A program made the translations under genes and the position numbers. DNA of 64,000 nt from Pedosphaera sp. (GTDB lineage: Bacteria; Verrucomicrobiota; Verrucomicrobiia; Limisphaerales; AAA164-E04), in contig NZFL01000016.1 in assembly GCA_002690655.1 (NCBI GenBank), forward strand, positions 43,859-107,858, given 5' to 3'. The first letter of the stretch is position 1; the number at the start of each line of letters is the position of its first letter. Shown here one piece after another: positions 19,047-28,595 of this stretch. The notes below the pieces were generated by a model. It had not been told where the DNA came from and searched no databases. It was given only the letters and a program-made list of their open reading frames with translations.

Positions 19047-20597
19047 ATGAAGGAAACAAAATCAACTTACCAAAATCAGGGCGGAGGACTGAGGTTTTTT
19101 GTCATTGTCACACTCGTAGCAGTGGCGGGTGCTTTTTGGTGGCTTAGCGATTCACCCGAAGAAAGCGCATCGAGCAAAACAGAGCTTGTCATTTACTGCG
19201 CTGCGGGCATCCGCAAACCTGTGGAGGAAGCGGCCAGGTTATTCGAAAAAGAATACGACGTTGAAATCCGGCTTGATTACGGTTCCAGTGGTGAACTTGA
19301 AGGTAAGATTGAACTGGAGCTTGCAAGCAACGCGCCACGCTGCGACGTTTACGTTCCAGCAGACGTATCCTTTGTCGACCGTGCCCGCTCAAAGGGCCTG
19401 ACGCAGGAAAGTCTGTTACTGGCACAATTTGAACTGATATTGGCAGCTAGTAATGATCAAAACTTTTCATTGGAAAGCATAGATCAACTGCATACCGAAG
19501 GCATCCCCTATGGCATGTGTGACGAGAAAGCGGGTGCCGGAAAAAAAACACGCGATATCCTGTCGGCGTCCGGCAAATGGGAAGTGACAAAGGAGAAGGC
19601 TCGTGTCACTTTCCCGAGGGTTACCGAGCTTGCCGGTGCAATTCAAACCTCAGACAACGTGCAAGCTGGTTTCATCTGGGATTCCACAGCGAAACAATTC
19701 GGCTTGAAATCAATTCCTCTCAGGGAATTGAAAAACAGCACATCCACTATTTCAGCGAACATCACAACCGCAACCAAAAACCCAACCTGGGCGCTGAGGT
19801 TTGCAAGATATCTGGCCGCTCCTGAAAAGGGATCACCTTTATTTGAGAAACACCATTTCACTCCCATTCAAGGAGATACATGGGTATTGGAACCTGAAAT
19901 CGTTTTTTACTGCGGCGGTGTGAATCGCGAGGCAGTCGCTGTGGCTTTGAAACGTTTTCAAGAGCGTGAAGGATGCCTGATCAAAACCCAATTTGCAGGA
20001 TGTGGCACTATCGTGGGAAGTATCCAATCCGGTCAATTCAACATGCCGGATTTATTCATGACTTGTGATGTCTCTTACATGGCAATGGTTCAACCGGAGT
20101 TCACAGAACCCTCGGACGTCTCCAGTACACGAGTCTGCATGTTGGTCAGGAAGGGAAACCCCAAGAACATCCAGACACTGAATGACCTCGCACGCGCAGG
20201 CATCGGGATTGGCACGACCGACCCGCAGATGAGCACACTGGGAGCCTTGAGCCATGCGATGTTTGAAGATCTTGACATCAAGCAATCCATTCAGGAGAAC
20301 AAGTCTATCATCGTTACCTCCCCGACGGCTCACGAACTGATACTGCAGATGGAGGGGCATGATAAGCTTGATGTGGCGCTGGTTTACGAAGCCAATTGCC
20401 AACATCTTGAAAGTAATGTCGAGATCATTGATATCCATCACCCGCTGGCTGTCGCAACTCAGAATATAGCAACGGCACGGCAAAGCAAATTTCCACACAT
20501 GATGACTCGCTTGAAACAAGAGGTACTTTCAACTCAATCTCATGATTCGTTCATCAATCATGGCTTCCAATGGGAAGGCCCTGACACTGGCCAATGA
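19047..20597 (+). CDS. ABC transporter substrate-binding protein with two tandem ModA-like domains and an N-terminal TM anchor
   Basis: Domain 1: LVIYCAAGIRKPVEEAARLFEKEYDVEIRLDYGSSGELEGKIELE..DVYVPADVSF. Domain 2: EIVFYCGGVNREAVAVALKRFQEREGCLIKTQFAGCGTIVGSIQ..DLFMTCDVSYM. Followed by permease and ATPase genes. Confidence 0.85.
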   Translation: MKETKSTYQNQGGGLRFFVIVTLVAVAGAFWWLSDSPEESASSKTELVIYCAAGIRKPVEEAARLFEKEYDVEIRLDYGSSGELEGKIELELASNAPRCDVYVPADVSFVDRARSKGLTQESLLLAQFELILAASNDQNFSLESIDQLHTEGIPYGMCDEKAGAGKKTRDILSASGKWEVTKEKARVTFPRVTELAGAIQTSDNVQAGFIWDSTAKQFGLKSIPLRELKNSTSTISANITTATKNPTWALRFARYLAAPEKGSPLFEKHHFTPIQGDTWVLEPEIVFYCGGVNREAVAVALKRFQEREGCLIKTQFAGCGTIVGSIQSGQFNMPDLFMTCDVSYMAMVQPEFTEPSDVSSTRVCMLVRKGNPKNIQTLNDLARAGIGIGTTDPQMSTLGALSHAMFEDLDIKQSIQENKSIIVTSPTAHELILQMEGHDKLDVALVYEANCQHLESNVEIIDIHHPLAVATQNIATARQSKFPHMMTRLKQEVLSTQSHDSFINHGFQWEGPDTGQ

Positions 20598-21436
20598 AGC
20601 CCGCAACTTCTACAAAAAAAACTGTCAAACAGAGTGATCCTGAGGGAGGCTTCAAGGTTCGCTCAGATGTTCCTTTCATGGTTGGGCTGGTCATCCTGGG
20701 TGGATTTTATGTGGTCATGATCCTTTTGATGGTGCTGGCAGATTTACATTTTACCGATGCATCAAGCTTGAAACAAACCCTGGGACGTCGCGAAATCCAA
20801 CATTCCATTAAATTAAGCCTGATTAGTTGCACGGTGTCCACCATGCTGTCCCTTTGGGTGTCAGTCCCAATCGGCTACCTTATGTCACGCTTCCAATTCA
20901 GGTTCAAAGCAATGGTCGATACGATTCTTGATATCCCCATCGTCCTTCCTCCACTCGTTGTTGGTTTGAGTCTACTGATCTTATTCAACTATGCCCCTTT
21001 TCGGTGGATGAGCCCTTGGGTGGTATTTGAGGTACCCGCGGTGATACTCGCCCAGTTCATGGTAGCTTGCGCATTTGCCGTCCGAACCATGCGTGTCACA
21101 TTCGACCAAATTCCACAACGATACGAGCAGGTGGCCATGACGCTGGGCTGCAACCGAAGCCAGGCATTCTGGAAAGTAATCTTCCCCCAGGCACGAAGAG
21201 GTCTGCTTGCGGCAGGTACCTTGGCCTGGGCGAGGTCCCTGGGTGAGTTCGGACCTATTCTCATATTCGCAGGATCGACCAGCATGCGCACGGAAGTCTT
21301 GCCAACCTCGGTTTATCTGGAAATGCAAAGTGGAAACCTGAAAGGTATGCTGGCCGTTTCCATTGTGATGATTACCCTCTCCGCAGCAGTTCTTCTCATT
21401 GCACGGCTTTTTGGAATGCAAAGGATCAATGCATGA
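20594..21436 (+). CDS. ModB-like ABC transporter permease
   Basis: Five or six TM segments; LDIPIVLPPLVVGLSLL, ALGRSLGEFG-type motif (LAWARSLGEFGPILIFAGS), EVLPTSVYLEM. 4-bp overlap with the upstream gene. Confidence 0.9.
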   Translation: MKPATSTKKTVKQSDPEGGFKVRSDVPFMVGLVILGGFYVVMILLMVLADLHFTDASSLKQTLGRREIQHSIKLSLISCTVSTMLSLWVSVPIGYLMSRFQFRFKAMVDTILDIPIVLPPLVVGLSLLILFNYAPFRWMSPWVVFEVPAVILAQFMVACAFAVRTMRVTFDQIPQRYEQVAMTLGCNRSQAFWKVIFPQARRGLLAAGTLAWARSLGEFGPILIFAGSTSMRTEVLPTSVYLEMQSGNLKGMLAVSIVMITLSAAVLLIARLFGMQRINA

Positions 21437-22077
21437 TCAAGTTAGAAAATATCCGGGTAAGTCAAGGTAGTTTCCAGCTGGAGGATTTGAATTTGGAAAT
21501 TCCTGAAAGTGCTTATGCAGCTTTGATGGGGCGAAGCGGATGCGGTAAGACCACCGTGATGGAAATCATCTGCGGATTACGCCCCATCCTCTCAGGACAG
21601 ATTTATCTTGGAAATTCGAAGGTCACTCTGATGAAACCCGCCGAGCGTGGCGTAGGTTACGTTCCGCAGGACAGGGCACTCTTCCCAACCATGAGGGTAC
21701 GCCACCAGCTCGCGTTTTCACTTCAACTCAGAAAGCAACCGGTTGAGATCATTTCAGATCGTGTAAGAGAACTGGCAAGCTGGCTTGAAATCGAACACTT
21801 ACTCGACCGCATGCCGGAGGGACTGAGTGGAGGAGAAGCCCAGCGTGTTGCATTGGGGAGAGCCTTGGCCTGTCGACCACGAGTTCTCTGCCTGGACGAA
21901 CCTCTGAGTGCTCTGGACGAAGCATTGCATGAAGAAATGTGCGCATTACTTCAGCGCATCCAGAAGGAAACCAAAATCACCATCCTTCATGTCACACACA
22001 GCAAAACCGAGGCCAGACGATTGGCAAATCAGCTGTGGCTGTTTAAGGATGGAAGTATCCACAAAGAGACGGGGTAG
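21433..22077 (+). CDS. ModC-like ABC transporter ATP-binding protein, no Mop/TOBE domain
   Basis: Walker A GRSGCGKTT, signature LSGGEAQRVALGRALACRPRVLCLDEPLSALD, THSKTEARRLA. 214 aa, ends after the nucleotide-binding domain. Confidence 0.92.
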   Translation: MIKLENIRVSQGSFQLEDLNLEIPESAYAALMGRSGCGKTTVMEIICGLRPILSGQIYLGNSKVTLMKPAERGVGYVPQDRALFPTMRVRHQLAFSLQLRKQPVEIISDRVRELASWLEIEHLLDRMPEGLSGGEAQRVALGRALACRPRVLCLDEPLSALDEALHEEMCALLQRIQKETKITILHVTHSKTEARRLANQLWLFKDGSIHKETG

Positions 22078-22089
22078 CTGATGCTCAAA

Positions 22090-22965
22090 CTATGTTTCCT
22101 GAATCAAATCCAGCAGCTGCTGAATGCTTGATTGACAGGAAGAAGTGTAGCTTGGACCAAAAAGATTGTAGTGATTCAGTTCATGATAAAGCCGATATAG
22201 CGGCAAGCGTCTGGAAAAACCTGCATGTTGAGGCCGCATACTTTCGTATCCTTGAAAAAAAGATCTCCCGAATCCACCAAACATTTCAATGATTCCAAAT
22301 TCCGCCTCAGGGTCGCCATAGTATCCAGCAGGATCAAAAATGACCGGGGTCGCATCACTCAGAGCAGCGATGTTTCCACTCCATAAATCACCATGAATCA
22401 GCGACGGTTGTGGATCATAATGATCAAACAACCTGCCCATACCATTCAGCAAGGCGTCGGCACCACTGAAAGACTGCCCCTTGTCTCGAGCCAGTTTAAA
22501 TTGCCACTCAAGCCGATGCGTTCGCCAAAAGGAAACCCAATCTCTCGAAGGGGGGTTGGGTTGTTTGGTGATACCAATCGTGTTATCACGTTTCCATCCG
22601 AAATAAGGTTGTTGAATTTTGTGCAATGAAGCTAGTTGTCTGCCCAATTCGAACAGGGCATCCCCTTTACACGCTTTCAAATCCAGAAATGAAGTCACCA
22701 GCCAGGCATGACCCTCGCCAGCTCCCCAGCAAATCGGTGTTGGCACCTTAATCGTTTGCGTCGATTCCAATTCCTTCAACGCTTCAAACTCAGCCTGAAA
22801 CATTGGAGCCATAACCTCTTGGTGCCGTTTCACAAAGAAGATATGGTCATCCGTCTCAACGCGGTATGATTGATTGGTGCACCCACCTGAAAGGGATTGA
22901 TGGCCACGAATAACTAATTCAATACCTGTGGCATCAGAAATAGATTTAGAGATCGTTTCCCACAT
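22090..22965 (-). CDS. Fructosamine kinase/ketosamine-3-kinase family protein
   Basis: SLSGGCTNQSYRVETDDHIFFVKRH, FGWKRDNTIGITKQPN, SLIHGDLWSGNIA, IFDPAGYYGDPEAEFGIIEMFGGF. Confidence 0.92.
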   Translation of the reverse strand: MWETISKSISDATGIELVIRGHQSLSGGCTNQSYRVETDDHIFFVKRHQEVMAPMFQAEFEALKELESTQTIKVPTPICWGAGEGHAWLVTSFLDLKACKGDALFELGRQLASLHKIQQPYFGWKRDNTIGITKQPNPPSRDWVSFWRTHRLEWQFKLARDKGQSFSGADALLNGMGRLFDHYDPQPSLIHGDLWSGNIAALSDATPVIFDPAGYYGDPEAEFGIIEMFGGFGRSFFQGYESMRPQHAGFSRRLPLYRLYHELNHYNLFGPSYTSSCQSSIQQLLDLIQET

Positions 22966-22992
22966 GCTGCGTTTCGCTTCAATTGAAATGGC

Positions 22993-24669
22993 TCACGGAC
23001 GGATCAGTCCATGACGCGCTGCCAATTCCAGAGCATGCCGGGCAATGGGTGCTGCCGTGCTCCCTCCGTAGCCCCCATTTTCAACTACCACACTGATGGC
23101 GATCTGGGGACGTTCCAATGGCGCAAAGCCGATGAACCATGCGTGAGAGTCTCCTGTTGGATTTTGTGCCGATCCTGTTTTGCCACCTACAGACATTTCG
23201 AACCCATCAAAAGCCTTGCGCGCAGTTCCATCCGTCACCACCCGGGCCATCATGTCCCGCATGAATGCTGAGGTACGCGGGCTCATGGCACGTCCAAGCT
23301 CTTCCATTGGCTTGTCAAATGTCAACCTCGGTTGCATTAGCATTCCCTGATTGGCAACGCAAGCAGCTACCATCGCCATGTGCAATGGAGTTACCTGCAA
23401 TTCACCCTGGCCAATGCCCATGAGCGCCATACTAAAAGAGTCATCCGGATTTAATTCTGGAAATCTGGATTTGGCCGATGCGGTAGACCCTACAATACCT
23501 TTGTAAAGCGTCAGCGATTGATCGAATCTCAGTAGGCGACGCAACCAGTCGAATCCATCTTTGCCAATGGTCACCCCTACCTGCGCAAAGTAAACGTTAC
23601 AGGATTGCTCAATGGCTTTTCCTAGATCAATCTTCCCAAATCCCGGCCATTTTTTTCCACGTGCTTGATAACTGTAATAACTCAAATCACGAACAATTCC
23701 CTTTCCGTCAGGAGTGCGAAACTCCGGACCACAATCAATGGTCAATGGAAAACCTGTCCCGAGCATCGCTTTCTCGAGATAGTAAGAACCAATCGCAACC
23801 TTGAAAACGGATCCCGGAGGGTAAAGTCCATGCAATGCTCTATTGAATAAAGGAGATCCGGACTGGCTTTTTGAGAAAGTTTTCCGGGTCATCTGATTGG
23901 GATCGAAACCCGGAGCGCTGCAAGCCGCCAGTAAAGCACCATCGCGCACATCGAGAACAACTATCGCCCCACGGTATGGTTTTCCGCCAGCGGGTTTGCT
24001 TTTCTTGTCATAGCGCCCCTGAACCAGTTTATCGAAAATACCTTGCTGTAACTTGGAGTCCACGGTCAATTTGAGATTCTTACCCTGCGGTAGATCTTTG
24101 CGTGTAATAAGTCTCTGACCAAACGATTCCCAATCGTCTGCATTGACATCATCCAAACCCATAAGGAGCGAGTCGGCAGATTGCTCTAATCCAGTGACGC
24201 CAAAGACAGGGTCGAAATACCCGACCAGATGAACAGTGGCAGGGCCCAATGGATAGTGGCGTTTCACCGTTCCATTGGCTTTTCTATTTTCCGCAAGTGC
24301 GCGCCCGTTACGATCCGCGATAATGCCGCGCTGAATTTGGAGCGCCGGATTGAATTTACGGCGATCATGCTTCTGCATGAAACCCACAAACCGGGGGCGT
24401 AGGAAACCTCCCAGTTGCCAAGTTGCCTGATAAGCCAGAATGGCAATGAATGCAAAAACAAGCACCCAGCTCACAAGCCGGACCCCTTTGAGTTTTGGGT
24501 TTTTAACGGGCTTGATGAATTTCAGCAAGTAGGCGTCTTTAAAGATTAATTTCCAAAGCAACCAAGCCACGCCACAATAAAAACCAACGCGCACCAACAC
24601 AATCAACATGCGTGCCTGTTCTTCTGTGATGCTCGGTTCCATGACGATCAGTATGAGGGCATTTACCAA
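22993..24669 (-). CDS. Class B penicillin-binding protein (transpeptidase)
   Basis: N-terminal TM segments, PPGSVFKVAIG (SxxK), SCNVYFAQ (SxN), GGKTGSAQNPTGDSHAWFIGFAP (KTG). Confidence 0.93.
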   Translation of the reverse strand: MVNALILIVMEPSITEEQARMLIVLVRVGFYCGVAWLLWKLIFKDAYLLKFIKPVKNPKLKGVRLVSWVLVFAFIAILAYQATWQLGGFLRPRFVGFMQKHDRRKFNPALQIQRGIIADRNGRALAENRKANGTVKRHYPLGPATVHLVGYFDPVFGVTGLEQSADSLLMGLDDVNADDWESFGQRLITRKDLPQGKNLKLTVDSKLQQGIFDKLVQGRYDKKSKPAGGKPYRGAIVVLDVRDGALLAACSAPGFDPNQMTRKTFSKSQSGSPLFNRALHGLYPPGSVFKVAIGSYYLEKAMLGTGFPLTIDCGPEFRTPDGKGIVRDLSYYSYQARGKKWPGFGKIDLGKAIEQSCNVYFAQVGVTIGKDGFDWLRRLLRFDQSLTLYKGIVGSTASAKSRFPELNPDDSFSMALMGIGQGELQVTPLHMAMVAACVANQGMLMQPRLTFDKPMEELGRAMSPRTSAFMRDMMARVVTDGTARKAFDGFEMSVGGKTGSAQNPTGDSHAWFIGFAPLERPQIAISVVVENGGYGGSTAAPIARHALELAARHGLIRP

Positions 24670-24824
24670 AAAGGATCAATCCCGGAAAGTAGATTGATCC
24701 TTACCATGAGACGCATCAAACAGGACGAGCTGGTTCTGCAGTTACAGGGGGATCTTTGAAAAGCAGATTAAAGGCGGTTAAATTCAATTTTACAATTCTC
24801 AAGACTCAAGGCAGGTTTGCTTGC

Positions 24825-25262
24825 ATGAAAGATTACGATCTCCCAAGAAACGAGGAAGAATGGAAAAAAATTTTGACCGAAGAGCAATTCAAGGTAGCTC
24901 GAGAAAAAGGAACTGAACCTGCCTTTACAGGAAAGTATTGGAACCACAAAGAGACCGGTAGCTACCACTGTGTGTGCTGCGGACAAACGCTCTTCGAATC
25001 CTCTCACAAATACGACTCAGGGTCCGGCTGGCCAAGTTTCTGGCAGCCTGCAATAGAAGAGGTTGTTCGGACGAAGGAAGATCGAAAACTGCTCATGACT
25101 CGAACCGAAATCCTATGCTCCAAATGCGACGCACATTTAGGGCATGTTTTTGAAGATGGGCCCAATCCAACAGGGCTGAGATACTGCGTCAATTCTGCTT
25201 CACTGGATTTCAAAGAAACCTCTTGTGATGCACAGCAGGAATGCGGGAACCCTCAGGGTTGA
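24825..25262 (+). CDS. msrB: Peptide-methionine (R)-S-oxide reductase
   Basis: [59 protein letters not shown]. Listed ORF starts at 24756; ATG at 24825 gives a canonical N-terminus. Confidence 0.95.
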   Translation: MKDYDLPRNEEEWKKILTEEQFKVAREKGTEPAFTGKYWNHKETGSYHCVCCGQTLFESSHKYDSGSGWPSFWQPAIEEVVRTKEDRKLLMTRTEILCSKCDAHLGHVFEDGPNPTGLRYCVNSASLDFKETSCDAQQECGNPQG

Positions 25263-25726
25263 TTCTGCTCAAGGACCTCAGCTTGCCGAGTCCATGCTTC
25301 GTCAGGCGTGACTTTGATGACTTCACCAACTTGCCATGGATGCTCCTTGAAGTTGATGATCAGCGTTCTTGGCAATACCTCAAGCTCGTGCCCGAAAAGA
25401 TCGAACGTCACAGATCCGGGCAAATAAGTGGTATCAAAGAAGATTGCTTCACCGAAAGGCAGCTCGAGGCCGGGCTTGTCAAAACGCAACCTTTGAGTGG
25501 GTCCTTCGAAGGATTCCCCTTCCATGACAATCCTGACTTTACTAATCCCGTAATGAGGCTGGTCAATCGTGAGTACGGGCTCTCCACTGGAAGAACTTGA
25601 AAAAGTGAATTCCCAGGCACCTTTGCGAGACCTCAGGTGGCGGTCACAACTGTAAAGAAGGATATAGCCAAGCAGGGCCATTCCAAATGCGATTAAAAGA
25701 TGTTTAGGAAATCCATGGGATTGCAT
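25253..25726 (-). CDS. Hypothetical membrane-anchored protein
   Basis: 157-aa ORF with one N-terminal TM helix ([17 protein letters not shown]); no recognised family. Confidence 0.55.
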   Translation of the reverse strand: MQSHGFPKHLLIAFGMALLGYILLYSCDRHLRSRKGAWEFTFSSSSSGEPVLTIDQPHYGISKVRIVMEGESFEGPTQRLRFDKPGLELPFGEAIFFDTTYLPGSVTFDLFGHELEVLPRTLIINFKEHPWQVGEVIKVTPDEAWTRQAEVLEQNQP

Positions 25727-25936
25727 ACACTTGAACCGTCTACTGAACTACCCCGGTCTGTCAAGGGCAGCCTTGCATGGGGCGCTTAAATGGGTGTCAT
25801 TTAGAGCGGTGGAAGTATTCACCTCGAATAGCAATCTTTTGACGAATCGGTGTATTGTGGGGACGCAAGCAACATGCAATTGGCAGATGAAATTGGAATT
25901 CGAGCATGAAATATGCTATGTAAGCAGATCAAAACA

Positions 25937-26854
25937 ATGATTCAAAAACTGACATCCAGACATCTGAACAGGAAAACCGACTTTTCTTGCTCGTTCGGAT
26001 CGATCCGCACACGGCATCTAAAGGAGGCTTTTACCCTCATTGAATTGCTGGTTGTAATTGCGATCATTGCCATTCTTGCAGGGATGCTGCTGCCCGCACT
26101 CAGCAAAGCCAAGCAGAAAGCACACGCCATCCAATGCCTGAACAATCATCGTCAGTTGACTTACGGATGGATTCTATATGCAGATGACAATGAAGATAAG
26201 ATCACCGCAGCCAGTGACCCCAGAGACGCTGGTGGACCTGAACCACTGAAACCAGCATGGGTGCGAGGGCTGATGGATTTCAATCCGGAGAACCGATCAA
26301 ACTGGGATGTGGAAGAGGACATCAAAAAGAGTCCATTATGGTCCTACGTTCAATCGGCTGATATTTTTAAGTGTCCAGCCGACAAAAGCGCCGTCACGGT
26401 CAATGGCAAGCGGTTATCCAGAGTCAGGTCCATGGCCATGAATGTTCACTGCGGTGCATGGGGTGAAAACGAGCGTGTTTACTGGTTTGGCTACAAGGTA
26501 TACCAAAATCAGTCCGACTTCACAGATCCCGGGCCTTCATCCACCTTCTTGTTTCTGGATGTTCGGGAGGATGCGACAAATTTCGGGAACTTTCTGGTTG
26601 GAATGAAGGGATACCCGAGCGAACCAGAGGAAACAGTTCTTTTTGATTTCCCCGCAGCATATCACAATAATGCTGCTACTTTGTCATTTGTGGATGGACA
26701 TTCAGAGATCAAACGATGGCAGCATCCTGACACCACACCACCGTTGGTTAAAAACGGATTATTACCTGAGATCGAATCGATGCCATCCATGCTGGTGTCG
26801 CCGAACAATCCAGATGTTCGCTGGCTACAGGATCATAATACGCGCCGACCTTAG
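25937..26854 (+). CDS. Prepilin-type N-terminal cleavage/methylation protein with H-X9-DG-like C-terminal segment
   Basis: EAFTLIELLVVIAIIAILAGMLLPALSKAKQKA, AAYHNNAATLSFVDGHSEIKRW. Listed ORF start is 25913; ATG at 25937 also available. Confidence 0.93.
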   Translation: MIQKLTSRHLNRKTDFSCSFGSIRTRHLKEAFTLIELLVVIAIIAILAGMLLPALSKAKQKAHAIQCLNNHRQLTYGWILYADDNEDKITAASDPRDAGGPEPLKPAWVRGLMDFNPENRSNWDVEEDIKKSPLWSYVQSADIFKCPADKSAVTVNGKRLSRVRSMAMNVHCGAWGENERVYWFGYKVYQNQSDFTDPGPSSTFLFLDVREDATNFGNFLVGMKGYPSEPEETVLFDFPAAYHNNAATLSFVDGHSEIKRWQHPDTTPPLVKNGLLPEIESMPSMLVSPNNPDVRWLQDHNTRRP

Positions 26855-26902
26855 TTTAGGAATAAGATCAAGTAACTGGGCTGCCATGTCCAACTTAGTG
26901 CC

Positions 26903-27796
26903 TTAAACTTTCGGGGGCTCAGACTCAATCTCCTCTTCGATGTCTTTGATCTCGGCTTTGCTTTTAAGTGCTTGAATGTATTCCTGAATTCGCAAGGTTC
27001 GCTGTTCCTGCATCCAGGCTTCCAGCACTGCTTCTCGCACCTCCTCAAAAGGGGTGATAACAGGCGGCTCAATTTCAAGGACCTTGGCTAGATGAAAACC
27101 ATGGTAAGAAGAAAAAACGGGGCTTACTTCACCGACTTGCATGGAAAAAGCAACAAATTCAAATTCATCCATCAACTCACCTCTTTTGAAAAAACCAAGG
27201 TCAATTTCTTCCGCTGGCTTATCTGAAAATTCTCTGGCAATTGTTTCAAAGTCTTCACCCGAACCAAGCCGCTCGCGCACTTTGCAACATTCCTTGAAGA
27301 GCTGATCCTTGTCTTCGGATTGCCTCAATGATTTGAAAATATGCAACGCACGGACACGCGACTCCGAGGTGTAAGGTTCGGAATGTTCTCGGTAATAAGC
27401 GAGCAGTGTATCTTCTTCAGGATGCTGTAAATCCTTACTAAAATTGGCGATGAGTTGATCTGCCTTTAAATTGGCAACGACCTGCCGATCGACAAAGGAC
27501 TTCTGTCCCTCGTTCAAGCCCATGGTCGCCAGAAAAGCCTCTTCGCCACCATAATCCTTGTGGAGCTGCTTAACTGCTGCCTGAATTTGCTCACTTGTCG
27601 GATCCGGGATCTCTTTTTCAGCCGCTTGATTCAGTAACACACGCCCAATCACATTATCACGAGCCTGAGCACGAAATTCATCATCACGCTCACAACAACT
27701 CAATTGAGATCGCTGCTCGTGCCAGGATTTGATCTGCGAAAACTCTTCCTCAATCCATTCCGAAGCGATTGGTTCCCCATTAACTAAAGTCTGCAT
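26903..27796 (-). CDS. Parvulin-type peptidyl-prolyl cis-trans isomerase, NifM/SurA-like
   Basis: ESRVRALHIFKSLRQ, LGSGEDFETIAREFSDKPAEEIDLGFFKRGELMDEFEFVAFSMQVGEVSPVFSSYHGFHLAKVLEI. No signal peptide. Confidence 0.87.
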   Translation of the reverse strand: MQTLVNGEPIASEWIEEEFSQIKSWHEQRSQLSCCERDDEFRAQARDNVIGRVLLNQAAEKEIPDPTSEQIQAAVKQLHKDYGGEEAFLATMGLNEGQKSFVDRQVVANLKADQLIANFSKDLQHPEEDTLLAYYREHSEPYTSESRVRALHIFKSLRQSEDKDQLFKECCKVRERLGSGEDFETIAREFSDKPAEEIDLGFFKRGELMDEFEFVAFSMQVGEVSPVFSSYHGFHLAKVLEIEPPVITPFEEVREAVLEAWMQEQRTLRIQEYIQALKSKAEIKDIEEEIESEPPKV

Positions 27797-28059
27797 GGGA
27801 CGACCCTAAGGAGAACCAGATGAAAGTCAAATACATGACATAATCCAAAATTGCTGAGCAAGAATAATGGTAATCGTACGATCTCTTATTTACCAATATC
27901 CTCAATACCCTCAGACAATCAAAGAAATCGAGCGAGCGAGCCATTGATGGACTGCCGGCAAGTTTAAACGCCAGACTTCCCAAACCCATCGGGCTGCGTA
28001 AAGGTTGCAAGTCATGGTCAATTTTGCGAGCTAGAGTGGCGGATTGTCAAAAACTGTGA

Positions 28060-28165
28060 CTCGAGGGCAACCCATTTTGCCAAGCCTGTGGATCATCTCC
28101 TTTCCACTGTTTGGAAACAAGGAGGACCCGATGAAATGATTGCCCTGAGTTCCGTATTGTCTTAA
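28060..28165 (+). promoter_or_regulatory. Candidate structured leader with mini-ORF upstream of Rrf2 regulator
   Basis: AGGGCAA (28064-28070) can pair with TTGCCCT (28140-28146); its GGCAA core can alternatively pair with TTGCC at 28077-28081. Nested CTCC/GGAG and TTTCCA/TGGAAA helices. GGAGG at 28121 precedes ATG at 28136 encoding MIALSSVLS* that ends at 28165, 1 nt before the Rrf2 ATG. Confidence 0.4.
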
Positions 28166-28166
28166 G

Positions 28167-28595
28167 ATGAATAAAGTGAAACTTTCCGTTAAAAGTGATT
28201 ATGCAGCACGTGCGGTTCTTGGATTGTCTCGACAATACCAATCCGGAAAAGCCTTGCGCATTGAAGACTTGGCTAAGGAACAAAATATTCCTCAGAACTA
28301 TCTCGTGCAGATCCTGATCGAATTAAAATCACAGAAAATCGTCAAGAGCATCAGAGGCAAAGAAGGAGGCTATCTACTCAATAAAGCTCCGGAGGACATT
28401 ACCTTCGGTGAAATCCTGCGCTGCATTCACGGCGACATTTTTGAACCTGCCGCGCTTGGCAACAATGAATGCCCTCAGGCTTTGAAATCTGCCTGGGAAA
28501 AGATGCAATCCTGCCTGGATGAAACTGCTGATTCGATCCATTTCCGAGCTATCATGGAAGAAGACAATCAGACACGGGAAATGTACTATATCTGA
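28167..28595 (+). CDS. Rrf2 family transcriptional regulator
   Basis: KLSVKSDYAARAVLGLSRQYQSGKALRIEDLAKEQNIPQNYLVQILIELKSQKIVKSIRGKEGGYLLNKAPEDITFGEILRCIHG. Confidence 0.93.
   Translation: MNKVKLSVKSDYAARAVLGLSRQYQSGKALRIEDLAKEQNIPQNYLVQILIELKSQKIVKSIRGKEGGYLLNKAPEDITFGEILRCIHGDIFEPAALGNNECPQALKSAWEKMQSCLDETADSIHFRAIMEEDNQTREMYYI

Noticed and set aside
18866-19048. 60-aa minus-strand ORF between acs and the ModA-like gene
   Set aside because: Overlaps the start of the well-supported substrate-binding protein gene and lacks recognisable features; likely spurious.
19047-20597. Firm assignment of the ABC operon as molybdate-specific modABC
   Set aside because: Family resemblance is clear but ligand residues cannot be verified by eye and the ATPase lacks the Mop domain; gene symbols withheld.
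28064-28146. Interpretation of the Rrf2 leader as SRP RNA, 6S RNA or RNase P RNA
   Set aside because: Conserved loop and bulge sequences of those RNAs are absent.
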